Source of the DNA: Acidobacteria bacterium Mor1
GTDB taxonomy: Bacteria > Acidobacteriota > Polarisedimenticolia > Polarisedimenticolales > Polarisedimenticolaceae
Assembly: GCA_001664505.1 (NCBI GenBank)
Contig: CP011806.1
Coordinates: forward strand, 5,814,152 to 5,878,151
Reading direction: 5' to 3'
Length of the DNA stretch: 64,000 nt
The notes beneath the pieces were generated by a model, which saw only the letters and a program-made list of their open reading frames with translations, was not told the DNA's origin and ran no database searches. Position numbers and translations under genes: made by a program. Positions 52,362 through 62,267 of the stretch are shown here, piece after piece. Numbering within the stretch: position 1 is the first letter of the stretch; each line of letters opens with the position of its first letter.

Positions 52362-53735
52362 TCAAGGTTCGAGCTGGTCGTCGGCTGCGAGGGTCAGCGG
52401 GTCGCCGTCACTACCCGCCTCGAGGATTACCGGTTCGATCTCCCCGCGGCCGACCTCGACCAGCAGGCTGCGCCGTTCGACGGTGCCGCGTTCCTCGTCG
52501 GTGACGTGGACCTGGATCTGATGCTTGCCCGGGGCCACCGGGATCATGGCTTCGAAGGTGTCCGGCCGGGTCAGCGCCAGTTGAGCGTTCCGGATCGGTT
52601 GCCGCAGGTCTCGGGAGAGCACCGCTTCGCCGTCGACCAGCAGGACCACCACTCCCGAACGCAGGTAGCTGCGCGCTTCCAGCTGCACGAAACCCTGCTC
52701 CTCCCGCTCGCCGAAGGCGAACAGTCCACCGAGCAGCAGTGCCAGCAGGGTCCCGGCGGCGAACAGGCCGATGGGACGGCGGGATGATTCGGATTCGGGG
52801 TCGAACCCGGGGTACAGGCTCGGCCCCACGGGATGCTCACCGCTCTCGTCGTGGACCGCTTCACCCCTGGGTGTCGACGGTCGATCGACCCGGCCGCTCC
52901 AGGACAACGCGCCGCGGCTCATCTCCTGGAGCGCCTCGTGCATCTCGCCGGCGCTCTGAAAGCGATCCTGCGGTTCCTTGGCCAGCGCACGATCGATGAA
53001 CGCATCGATGCCCCTGGGTAGGCCGGGCACCAGGTTGCTCAGCGGAATCGGGGAGGTGTGCACGATGGTGTAGGCCAGGCCGGTGAGGTCCTCGCCGGGA
53101 AACGGATGGTTGCCGCAGAGAGCCTGATAGAGCACGACGCCGAGAGAGAAGAGGTCCGAGCGCGCATCGACGTCCCGGCCGCGGATCTGCTCCGGCGACA
53201 TGTGGGCAGGAGAGCCCACGGTGTGCCCCGTGCGGGTCAGCTCCGACGTGCCGTAGCGGGCAACGCCGAAGTCGGCGATCTTGACCGCGTCCTCTTCTTC
53301 GCAGAGCAGCACGTTGGCCGGCTTGATGTCCCGGTGCACGATGCCGGCGCGGTGGGCCACGGCGAGGGCCTCGGCAACCCGGCCGACGATGCGGAAGGCC
53401 TCGTCGGGGGCCAGCCGCCCCTGTTCCTCGAGGCGGTCCCGCAGACTGCCGCCGGCGACGAACTCCATGGCGATGAACGGGACCTCGCGCCGGGGGTCCC
53501 AGTCGATGTCGAAGACGGTCACGATGCCCGGGTGGGACAGGCCCGCGGCTGCGCGGGCCTCACGCATGAAGCGTTCCTGGAACTCGTCGCGCTGGGAGAG
53601 GGTCAGGCCGTCGGGAATCTCGAACGACTTGACCGCCAACCGCCGGTGCAGCTTGGGGTCCCACACCCGGTGTACGACACCCATCGCCCCACGGCTGATC
53701 TCCGCCTCGACGTCGTAGCGGCCGATCTTGTTCAT
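52362..53735 (-). CDS. PknB-type Ser/Thr protein kinase, single-pass
   Basis: A 457-residue kinase. The domain at about residues 8-270 shows ISRGAMGVVHRV, AVKSFE, HRDIKPANVLL, IADFGVARYG and SPEQIRGR. A juxtamembrane linker, one transmembrane helix (IGLFAAGTLLALLLGGLFAF, about 325-345) and an extracytoplasmic domain of about 110 residues follow; the last has a PEGA-like beta fold. The ATG at 53735 is preferred over a GTG seven codons upstream, though no ribosome-binding site is clear. It has no TPR tail, unlike the kinase at the left end. Substrates are unknown. Confidence 0.92.
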   Translation of the reverse strand: MNKIGRYDVEAEISRGAMGVVHRVWDPKLHRRLAVKSFEIPDGLTLSQRDEFQERFMREARAAAGLSHPGIVTVFDIDWDPRREVPFIAMEFVAGGSLRDRLEEQGRLAPDEAFRIVGRVAEALAVAHRAGIVHRDIKPANVLLCEEEDAVKIADFGVARYGTSELTRTGHTVGSPAHMSPEQIRGRDVDARSDLFSLGVVLYQALCGNHPFPGEDLTGLAYTIVHTSPIPLSNLVPGLPRGIDAFIDRALAKEPQDRFQSAGEMHEALQEMSRGALSWSGRVDRPSTPRGEAVHDESGEHPVGPSLYPGFDPESESSRRPIGLFAAGTLLALLLGGLFAFGEREEQGFVQLEARSYLRSGVVVLLVDGEAVLSRDLRQPIRNAQLALTRPDTFEAMIPVAPGKHQIQVHVTDEERGTVERRSLLVEVGRGEIEPVILEAGSDGDPLTLAADDQLEP

Positions 53736-53897
53736 CGGGGCAAATATGGGGATCACCCCGGCGCTGCGGCAATCGCCCGGCCGGAGGATGGTGTCGGGAA
53801 ACGCGACACCGGCCCAGGGAACCCGCCGTCAGGGGCTTCCCGCGGTCTCTTCGGACCACTAGGATGTGCCCGGAGAGTTCCGGTCGAGGAGAGCCGA

Positions 53898-54347
53898 GTG
53901 CAAATCTGGGTCGATGCAGACGCCTGTCCCCGGGCGATCAAGGAGGTCCTGGTCCGTGCGGCACAGCGCCGCCGGGTGCTGACCGTGTTCGTGGCCAACC
54001 GGGACACCAGGCTTCCCCCCGACGACTGCCTGCGCAGCGTGCGGGTCAAGCAGGGGTTCGACGTGGCCGACCGGGAGATCGTCGACCGGATCTCGGCCGG
54101 CGACCTGGTGGTCACCGCCGACGTTCCGCTGGCGGCCGACGTCGTCGAACGTGGGGCCACCGCGCTGAACCCCCGGGGAACGCTTTACACCGAGGACAAC
54201 GTGCAGGAACTCCTGGCGCAGCGGGACCTGATGGACGAACTCCGCTCCCTGGACATGGTGCGCGGCGGGCCCCCTCCGTTCGGAGCGGGGGAGGTGCGGG
54301 CGTTCTCCAACCAACTCGACCGCTTTCTCACCCGCAACGGAGCCTGA
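53898..54347 (+). CDS. YaiI/YqxD (DUF188) family protein
   Basis: A 149-residue PIN-like-fold protein of the YaiI/YqxD family: IWVDADACPRAIKEVLVRAA, VFVANRDTRL, VKQGFDVADREIVDRI, DLVVTADVPLAADVVERGA, LNPRGTLYTEDNV and the C-terminal FSNQLDRFL. The conserved acidic residues would bind a metal, and the fold suggests nuclease activity, although the family has no established function. The GTG start has GAGGAG seven bases upstream. It stands alone. Confidence 0.93.
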   Translation: MQIWVDADACPRAIKEVLVRAAQRRRVLTVFVANRDTRLPPDDCLRSVRVKQGFDVADREIVDRISAGDLVVTADVPLAADVVERGATALNPRGTLYTEDNVQELLAQRDLMDELRSLDMVRGGPPPFGAGEVRAFSNQLDRFLTRNGA

Positions 54348-54372
54348 TGCCGGGCGGCCCGCCTCGATGCGG

Positions 54373-55449
54373 TCAGCTACTGGAGCAGGTGCGGCAGGAT
54401 CGTTTGAACGCGTCGAAAGCCAGCAACTGGACGTCCGGGGTGAGATAGCCCTCCCGAATCGGTTCCCGCTTCATCAGGTCGGTACTCAGGTACTTCTTGT
54501 TGCTGTCGGGGAAGACGGTGGCGATCACCGAGCCCGGTCCGTAGAGGTTCTGGAGCTTCAACGCGCCGAGCAGGTTGGCCCCTGACGAGATGCCGACCCC
54601 CAAACCGAGATCGGCCGCGAGCCGTTGCGCCATCAGGATGGCGTCCCCGTCCTCGACGTCGACGACCCCGTCGAGGAACTCCAGATCGACGATCGGAGGA
54701 ATGAACTCGTCGGAGATGCCCTGGATCCGATGCTCGCCGACCTTGTGACCGGTGCGCAGCGTGGGAGATCCAGCGGGTTCCAGCGGGTGGAGTTTGACTC
54801 TCGGGTCCATCTCACGGAGGAAGTGGCCCACGCCCATTACCGTTCCGCCGGTGCCGACGCCGGCGACGAAGGCATCGGGAGACAAGCCGTGGTAGCGAAG
54901 CTGCCAGAAGATCTCCGGGCCCGTGGCGGTGCGGTGGGCGTCGATGTTGTCCTCGTTGCGGAACTGGCGCGGCAGGAAAGCACCGATCTCGGCGGCGTAG
55001 GACTCCGCCTGCTGAATCGCGCCGATGAAGCCGCCCTCCTCGGCGGGGACCAGCCGGATGTCGGCCCCGAGACAGCGGATCAGCGCCGTTCGTTCCGAAC
55101 TCATCCAGTCGGGCATGAAGATGGTGACCGGGTGGCCGGTGGCCTTGCCGATTCCGGCCACCGCGATGCCGGTGTTGCCGCTGGTGGCCTCGACGATCGG
55201 CCGGCCCGGCGGCAGCACGCCGCGGGCGCAGGCCTTGCGCAGGATATGCAGCACCATGCGGTCCTTGATGCTGCCGGTCATGTTCAGGTTCTCGGCCTTG
55301 GCGTAGAGCCGCCGCGGCTCGCCGCGATACCGAAGCTCGATCTCGAGGAGCGGCGTGTTGCCCACCATGTGGCGCAGGACGTGGATCCGCCGGGCCGCGT
55401 TGAACTCGGTCGATGGACGCTGGCTCCGCCCGCCGGGTAGTCTTCCCAT
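54373..55449 (-). CDS. PLP-dependent cysteine synthase / CBS family enzyme
   Basis: A 358-residue fold-type II PLP enzyme. The PLP lysine is in MTGSIKDRM, the substrate loop is TSGNTG, and the phosphate-binding glycine motif is VGTGGTVMG; a serine near the end ([11 protein letters not shown]) contacts the PLP ring. It resembles cysteine synthase and cystathionine beta-synthase catalytic domains and would join sulfide or homocysteine to O-acetylserine or serine. The C-terminal 40 residues ([20 protein letters not shown]... to CRTCSSS) are an extension with a CRTC pair. Which reaction it catalyses cannot be decided from sequence. Confidence 0.88.
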   Translation of the reverse strand: MGRLPGGRSQRPSTEFNAARRIHVLRHMVGNTPLLEIELRYRGEPRRLYAKAENLNMTGSIKDRMVLHILRKACARGVLPPGRPIVEATSGNTGIAVAGIGKATGHPVTIFMPDWMSSERTALIRCLGADIRLVPAEEGGFIGAIQQAESYAAEIGAFLPRQFRNEDNIDAHRTATGPEIFWQLRYHGLSPDAFVAGVGTGGTVMGVGHFLREMDPRVKLHPLEPAGSPTLRTGHKVGEHRIQGISDEFIPPIVDLEFLDGVVDVEDGDAILMAQRLAADLGLGVGISSGANLLGALKLQNLYGPGSVIATVFPDSNKKYLSTDLMKREPIREGYLTPDVQLLAFDAFKRSCRTCSSS

Positions 55450-55578
55450 GGCAACCCCGGTCCTGATGGTTGTGGGTCGAACGACTCTCATTATGCTGTC
55501 AGAATCGGGGGCGGGTCGGCCGCAAACGGGATCAGCCCGGTCCGGTTGCCGGCGGGCATCCGAAGGTGGGGAGTCGCG

Positions 55579-56578
<1,000 letters not shown>

Positions 56579-56592
<14 letters not shown>

Positions 56593-58780
56593 GGACTCTC
56601 CCCGATTGCTTCATCGCGGCCCGGACCGTATCGGTCAGCGTCACGATGCGGAAGGGCTTCTGGACGAACCCCGACAGGTAGCGGGAATCCAGTTCCCGGG
56701 TCGCCGCCTGCTGATCGAAGCCGCTCATCAGCAGCAGCGGCGTGTCCGGCGAGATCTCATGGATCTTGCGGGCCGCCGACAGGCCGTCCAGGCGGGGCAT
56801 GGTGCGGTCGAGCAGCACCACGCCGATCTCGTCCCGCTTGCGGCGGAAGAGTTCGACTCCTTCCAGGCCGTCGCTCGCGCAGAGCACCTGCATGCCGCGG
56901 CGCTCCAGGATGTTGGCCGCCACGTCCCGAACGAGCTGCTCGTCATCGACGATCAGCGCGGTCCCGGCCAGCTGTTCCTCGGTGGAGTTCTGGGCCGAAG
57001 GGGCGGGTTTGATGTTGTCGTTGGGTCCTTCGGCGGGCAGCACGACCCGCACGACGGTACCCCGGCCCGGGGTGCTGTCGACCCGGATGCCGCCGCCGTG
57101 CATCCGCACGATCCCCAGTACGGCCGAGAGTCCGAGGCCGCTACCCGAGAACTTGGTCGAGAAGAACGGGTCGAACATACGGTCGCTGGTCGCGGATTCC
57201 ATGCCGACTCCCGAATCCTCGACCTCGACGAAGGCGTAGCGGCCGGGGAGCAGGACGTCACGCACGGTGTAGTCCCTGAGGTCCGACTCGTCGATACGGC
57301 AGGTGCCGGTGCGCAGGGTGATCCGCCCCGGCCGACCCTCGAGGGCGTCCGAAGCGTTCATCATCAGGTTCATCAGGATCTGCTGGACCTGGGCCGAGTC
57401 GCCGGTGAGCTGGGGCAGGGTGGGCTCGAACTCGTAGTGCACCTCGGCGGTTCGCGAGATGGCCGTTTCGAGTAGCTCGGTCATCTCCCGCACCAGATCG
57501 TTCAGCTGGATCGGGGAGGCCACGAAGTTGACCTTGCCTGCGTAGGAGAGCATCTGCTGGGTCAGCTGCTCGGCCCGTTCCGCCGCGCGTTCGATCTGGG
57601 TGATGCGGCGGTGAGGTTCGGTCGACGCTTCCACGTCGTCGAGTGCCAGGGAGGCGTTGCCCAGGATGCCGGTCAGCAGGTTGTTGAAGTCGTGGGCGAT
57701 GCCCCCGGCCAGCACGCCGAGGCTCTTGAGCTTTTCGGCGTGCATCATCTCCTGCTGGAGGCGTTGCTGCTCGGCCTCGCCGCGCAGTCGCTCGATTTCG
57801 TTGCCGACCCGAACGGCGAGGATCTCGATCATCCAGCGCTCGTTGGTGTTGATCTCGAACGGACCGCGGGTCGCGGCGACCAGGTGGCCGAGCACGCGCC
57901 CGTCTGAGCCCCGTGCCGCGACACCGATGAAACCCTCGATCCCGTTTTCGGTGATCCTGGGGTCGTCGGGGAATCTCTCGGCGAGGCCCTCCCGGTAGTG
58001 GATCACCTCGGGTTGGTCGAGCTCTGCGCAGGGAGTGGTCGCGATGTCGTACTCGAAGTTCTCCCCCGGCTTTCCGTCTTGCCAGACGGCGAGGCTGGCG
58101 GCGCGGGAGTGGTGCTCGTCGAGGCACTGGGAGACGACGACGAGATCGGCGCCCAGGTTGCGGCTGACGGTGCGCACCAGGTTCTTGAAGAACCCGTCGC
58201 CGGCCGAGGTGGCGGTTCCGTCCAGGACGGCGCGGAAGGTGTGCATCAGCGCTTCATGTTCCAGGCCGACCTGCATCCGCTCGGCCACCAGGGTGATCAG
58301 ATCCAGGTCGGTGGAGCTGAAGTCCTGCTCGCGGGGTTGGAAATCGAAGAAGCAGAGAGTGCCCCACGGGCGCCCGTCCTGAGAGATGGGAATGCCGAGA
58401 TAGGACTTGAACCCGACGACGGTGTGGGCGCGATGCTCGCTCCAGTCGGAGTTGGGCACGTCGTGGATCGAGAGGATCTTGCCCGCCTTGACCGCCTCGT
58501 GGCAGAAGGTGTCGCACAGCTCGAAGGCCGCGCCTTCGGCGATCTCGTCGTTGGGGCAGAGCACGTAGCGGGTCGTGAGTTTGCTCTCGTCGACCCGCGA
58601 GACCGCTCCGAAGGAGAGGCCCAGCTGGCGGGCGGTGGCATTCAGCAGCTCACGTGCCTGGTCGGGGAACGGTTTGTCCGCCCGTGTGGTGATGTCGTGC
58701 ATCGCCCGCAGGACGGTTTCCGCACGTAGACGATCGTCCTGGGGCGCCGTACTCCCGCGCCCGTCGTGATGTTCTGCCAT
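56579..58780 (-). CDS. Hybrid sensor histidine kinase with two GAF domains and receiver
   Basis: A 733-residue cytoplasmic protein. The first GAF domain (about 20-180, CPNDEIAEGAAFELCDTFCHEAV, VVGFKSYLGIPISQDG) is followed by a second GAF domain, then a HisKA region with GIAHDFNNLLTGILGNASLAL (phospho-histidine), ATPase motifs (NLMMNASDALEG, VEVEDSGVGME, DPFFSTKFSGSGLGLSAV) and a receiver (LIVDDEQLVRDVA, VVLLDRTMPRLDG with the phospho-aspartate). The lack of membrane helices means it senses an internal ligand. GGGAGGG upstream sets the start. No cognate regulator is adjacent. Confidence 0.94.
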
Positions 58781-58848
58781 CGAACCCTCCCGGTGGAAAT
58801 AATACCAATTCCGTCCAGGAAGGGGGTGTTTTCCGGCCGCGAGGTCGG

Positions 58849-60615
58849 CTACTCCGGCGTGCGGCTCGACGCGTCCCGGCCGCCGCCTTCGTAGAGGCCG
58901 ACCACCCGGGCGGCCGCTCCGTCGGAGTCGAACTCGAAACGGAGGCGAAAGCTGCTCTCGCCGCGAAGCATGAAGGTCTCGGGAGTCAGAGGGATCAGCT
59001 CTCTCGGAGCCCCGGCCGCGGCGTCCCGCCGCCGGTAGTAGAGCCGGCCCCCGTCGAGGGCCACGTGCCGGGTCTCGTAGTCGCCTGCGAGCCGGGCGAG
59101 GTAGGCCTGGGGCAAGTTCGCCGGGGCCTCCAGTGCCCGGATGTATTCGAGCAGCCAGGTGAGTTCCGAAGGAGAGGCGGCACCGGCGAGAGCAAGAGCC
59201 AGTTCCCGGCGAGCCGGCTCCCAGGCACCGTTCTCCAACAGGGCCCGGCCGAGCAATCCGCGGGCGTCGGCGGATTCGGGGCGGAGCGCGACATCCCGCT
59301 TCAGTAGTTCCACGGCCACCGCCGGGCGGCCTCGCTCCATCAGCAGGTATCCGGCCCGCGCCAAGACCTGCTCGATCCGCTCTCCGCCGTAGCTCTCCCT
59401 CAGCTCCTCGACCGTTGCGGAGACCGCGGCCGGCGGGAGTCCCTCGACCGCCCACACCAGCTGCCGCAAGGCGGAGTCGTAGCGCGGGTAGTTCAGGTGA
59501 TCGCAACCTCCCGACGCTCCACCCAGGGCGAAGGTGACCATCGGCGCGCAGATCGAGAGCCCGTTCTCGCTGTTGGTCAGATAGACCAGCGCCGTGCGGC
59601 GCAGGGGATAGGCCAGGGCGAAGTTGCGGAAGACTCCGAAGTCTCCCCACTGCCAGAAGGCAGGCCCGTTGCGGTCCTGCTGCATGCCGAAGCCCAGGCT
59701 CCAGTCGATTCCCTGCTCGGCATTCACCTCGACCCGCTGCTTCATCAGCTTGCGCAGGGTGGCGGCGGAGAGGGTCTTGCCGTTCATGAAGGCGGCGATG
59801 AAGCGGCCGTAGTCGGCGGCAGTGGTGTACAGGCTGGAGGAAGCATCGGCGCGGGTGCGCCGCCGGTGATCTTCCGAAGCGCCGAGGATGTCGTGTCCTC
59901 GCGCAGCCGTAGCCTCGAAGGTGTCGCTCCAGACCATACGGCTGTGCTCCATACCCAGCGGTTCGAGGACCTGCTCGCGGATCAACGCGACCAGCGGCTT
60001 GCCGGTACGTGCCTCGACCGCCAGGCGCAACAGCTCGTAGCCGAACGCCGAGTAGGCCCAGCTCGTTCCCGGGTCGAAGGCCAGCGGGAAGATCTCGCCG
60101 GGGGGCGCGTGGGGAGTCCCTGCGGAATGGCTCAACAGGTGAACGACCCGGATCTGTTCCAGCCGGTCCCGGCGGAAACCTTCGGCGTCGAGGCCGTGGC
60201 CCATGACGCCGGTCAGGGTCTCTTCGGACAGGAGATCGACCAGCCGGTCCTGGAGGTCGAGCACCCCTTCCTCGGCCAGTCTCAACACGGCATAGGCGAA
60301 CAGCGGCTTGGTCAACGACGCCGCCTCGAAAACCGTCTCGGCGGTCACCGGGTCGCCGCTTCCCGCCACCTTCTCGCCGAAGCCTGCAGACCAGCGAAGC
60401 TCCCCGTCGGCGATCAGCGCCGCCTGCAGTCCGGGGATCCTCGCCTCGGCCATCAGCCGCCGAATCTCCTGTTCCAGCGCTTCGATCCGCTCAGGGGCGG
60501 CCGGCCGGCGATGCAATCGCTCGGGGCCGGCAAGGGCAATCTGGGTTGCGGTCAGCAGCAGTAGTCCGGCAAGGGCCAGCCTCAAGGGCATGGTCGGTCG
60601 GTGATCAGGTCTCAT
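58849..60615 (-). CDS. Secreted beta-lactamase-fold serine hydrolase with C-terminal TPR
   Basis: A 588-residue protein. Signal peptide (PLRLALAGLLLLTATQIALA), then a class C/DD-peptidase-like domain (about 40-380) with the catalytic SxxK in AASLTKP. The second motif, YSAFGYE, replaces the usual YxN with YSA, and a third motif is WSLGFGMQ. From about residue 420 there are TPR-like helices and a beta-rich end. Typical family members act on cell-wall peptides or esters. The altered second motif may weaken activity. The ATG has GGAGGAG upstream; an ATG eight codons later is a possible alternative. Confidence 0.88.
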   Translation of the reverse strand: MRPDHRPTMPLRLALAGLLLLTATQIALAGPERLHRRPAAPERIEALEQEIRRLMAEARIPGLQAALIADGELRWSAGFGEKVAGSGDPVTAETVFEAASLTKPLFAYAVLRLAEEGVLDLQDRLVDLLSEETLTGVMGHGLDAEGFRRDRLEQIRVVHLLSHSAGTPHAPPGEIFPLAFDPGTSWAYSAFGYELLRLAVEARTGKPLVALIREQVLEPLGMEHSRMVWSDTFEATAARGHDILGASEDHRRRTRADASSSLYTTAADYGRFIAAFMNGKTLSAATLRKLMKQRVEVNAEQGIDWSLGFGMQQDRNGPAFWQWGDFGVFRNFALAYPLRRTALVYLTNSENGLSICAPMVTFALGGASGGCDHLNYPRYDSALRQLVWAVEGLPPAAVSATVEELRESYGGERIEQVLARAGYLLMERGRPAVAVELLKRDVALRPESADARGLLGRALLENGAWEPARRELALALAGAASPSELTWLLEYIRALEAPANLPQAYLARLAGDYETRHVALDGGRLYYRRRDAAAGAPRELIPLTPETFMLRGESSFRLRFEFDSDGAAARVVGLYEGGGRDASSRTPE

Positions 60616-60773
60616 GCTTGCTCCTCCGGTGCGCAGCCCCACAACGCAGCGGCGTCAAGCCAGGTTGCAGGTTTTTTGCCGGGGGCAGGCCGGGCTAGAC
60701 TGAACCCCCGGCGGAGTGGTTCGTTGGCGTTCGCCGCCGGGGCACGCCCGGGGGGCGGTCAGGAGTCGGCGCT

Positions 60774-61547
60774 TTGATCGGTTCGGCGATTCTGCTGTGT
60801 GCGTTGGCGTTCGCGGGGCAGGAAGCCGTCGCGCAGCCGCAGGATGCTGAGCGGCCGTCGCTGTTGCAGGCCGGCGAGGACGGGACCTTTCGGTTGCTGT
60901 TCGTCGGCAACAGCCTGACCTACTCCCACGAGATGCCGCGCATGTTGGAGCGGCTTCTGCAGCAGAGCGGCCTGCCGGTGGATCGCATCGAGGTGCAGGC
61001 CTTACCCAACTACGGGCTAGAGGATCACTGGAACCGGCCACAGACCCGCAGGCTGTTGGCCGAGGGGAACTGGGATGTCGTGTTCCTCCAGCAGGGCCCG
61101 TCGGCGACCGAGGGGCGGCCGTCGCTGCTGCGGTTCACTCGCCTGTTTGCCGCCGAGGCCCGCCGCGGGGGATCGAGGGCCGGCGTCTACATGGTGTGGC
61201 CCTCTCGCCGCCGCGCCGGCGACTACACGGCGGTCCTGGCGAATCATCGCCAGGCGGCGGCAGAGGCGGACGCGTTGTTGTTTCCGGCGGGCCACGCCTG
61301 GAAGAGCTATCGGGAGCACGGCGAGGGCCCCGCGGTCTACGGCCGTGACGGTTTTCACCCCAGCCGCGTAGGCGCCTACCTGGCCGCCCTCACCATCTGG
61401 CGGTGCTTCAGCGAGATGCCGCTTGCGGAGGTCGATCATGCCGAGGCGCTCGGCAGGCGCAAGGGCCTGAGTCCCGAAGCGGCCGCAGCCCTGGAGCGGG
61501 CCGTAGACCAGGCGCTGGCCTCCTACCCCCGGCGTTGCCGGCCCTGA
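60774..61547 (+). CDS. SGNH-type hydrolase, secreted
   Basis: A 257-residue protein with a signal peptide (MIGSAILLCALAFAGQEAVA) and an SGNH/GDSL-like fold: block I LLFVGNSLTYS with GNS in place of GDS, a central FLQQGPSAT, and the terminal block DGFHPS with the Asp-x-x-His pair. These enzymes hydrolyse esters, often carbohydrate or lipid acyl groups. The TTG start has AGGAG nine bases upstream, but another start is possible. The gene is convergent with the triheme cytochrome (12 bases between stop codons). Confidence 0.8.
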   Translation: MIGSAILLCALAFAGQEAVAQPQDAERPSLLQAGEDGTFRLLFVGNSLTYSHEMPRMLERLLQQSGLPVDRIEVQALPNYGLEDHWNRPQTRRLLAEGNWDVVFLQQGPSATEGRPSLLRFTRLFAAEARRGGSRAGVYMVWPSRRRAGDYTAVLANHRQAAAEADALLFPAGHAWKSYREHGEGPAVYGRDGFHPSRVGAYLAALTIWRCFSEMPLAEVDHAEALGRRKGLSPEAAAALERAVDQALASYPRRCRP

Positions 61548-61559
61548 GGCCCGGGCGGT

Positions 61560-62267
61560 CTACTCGAACAGCAACTCGTGACAACTCTGGCAGTCTGCGT
61601 TCCACGGAGCGGCGGAGACAGTATGGGCTCCTTCTTCTCCGTCGGGGCAGTGAGCGCCGGTCTCGATCCAGGCGCGAATCAGGGCCCCGAAGGCGGCCTG
61701 GGTGCCCGGTGCCGGCTCCCGGTCGCCGCCGGGATGCCAGGCCCAGCCCACCAGGCTGTCCTCTTCCATGTGATGCAGCAGGGCTTTCATGTCCATGCCG
61801 CCGTTGCGTTCGGTGTCCTTGATCTGCTCGCAGATCTCCGCCAGCGACCTGTCGATCCAACCCATCTGCAGCGGAGCCAGATGCCAGGCCGGGTGTCCGG
61901 GGATGCCCGCATGGTCGACGTTGGCGCCCTGGTGGCAGGTGTCGCAGCGCTGGGGGGATTCGCCGTGATTGTCCTCGCCACGGACCACCGGCGGCTCGTG
62001 CATGGCCAGCAGCTCCCCCTGCCGCGGATGGGCATCGGAGGGATGGCAGTTGAGGCAGCGGGGGTGCTGGATCACCCGGCCGGCCTCGACGAACAGCGCC
62101 TTCGAGCGAGCGGCCTCGTCGCCGATGGAGGCAAACTCGGCGACGGCGGTCAGCGGGTCGTCCACGTTCTGCTCCGGCGCACCGCCTCCGCAGGCGGCTG
62201 CGATCAGCAGCAGTGCGGAGATCAGGGAAGCGACGATCGATCTGTTGACGAAGGGCCTCACGTTCAT
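61560..62267 (-). CDS. Triheme c-type cytochrome lipoprotein
   Basis: A 235-residue lipoprotein (lipobox IAAAC) with three CXXCH heme motifs: CLNCH, CDTCH and CQSCH, plus other histidines that may be distal ligands. It overlaps the 3' end of the molybdenum hydroxylase gene by four bases (ATGA), so it is translationally coupled. This pair is known for isoquinoline 1-oxidoreductase-type complexes, where the cytochrome accepts electrons on the periplasmic side. It lies upstream of a convergent SGNH gene. Confidence 0.9.
   Translation of the reverse strand: MNVRPFVNRSIVASLISALLLIAAACGGGAPEQNVDDPLTAVAEFASIGDEAARSKALFVEAGRVIQHPRCLNCHPSDAHPRQGELLAMHEPPVVRGEDNHGESPQRCDTCHQGANVDHAGIPGHPAWHLAPLQMGWIDRSLAEICEQIKDTERNGGMDMKALLHHMEEDSLVGWAWHPGGDREPAPGTQAAFGALIRAWIETGAHCPDGEEGAHTVSAAPWNADCQSCHELLFE

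Noticed and set aside
52353..52370. Hairpin GAACCT/AGGTTC between the Gre-like and kinase genes
   Set aside because: Only six base pairs with no T-tract and it contains the kinase stop codon; too weak to call a terminator.
58799..58804. TATTAT as a -10 before the hybrid histidine kinase
   Set aside because: No -35 at a proper distance could be found and A/T-rich hexamers occur by chance.
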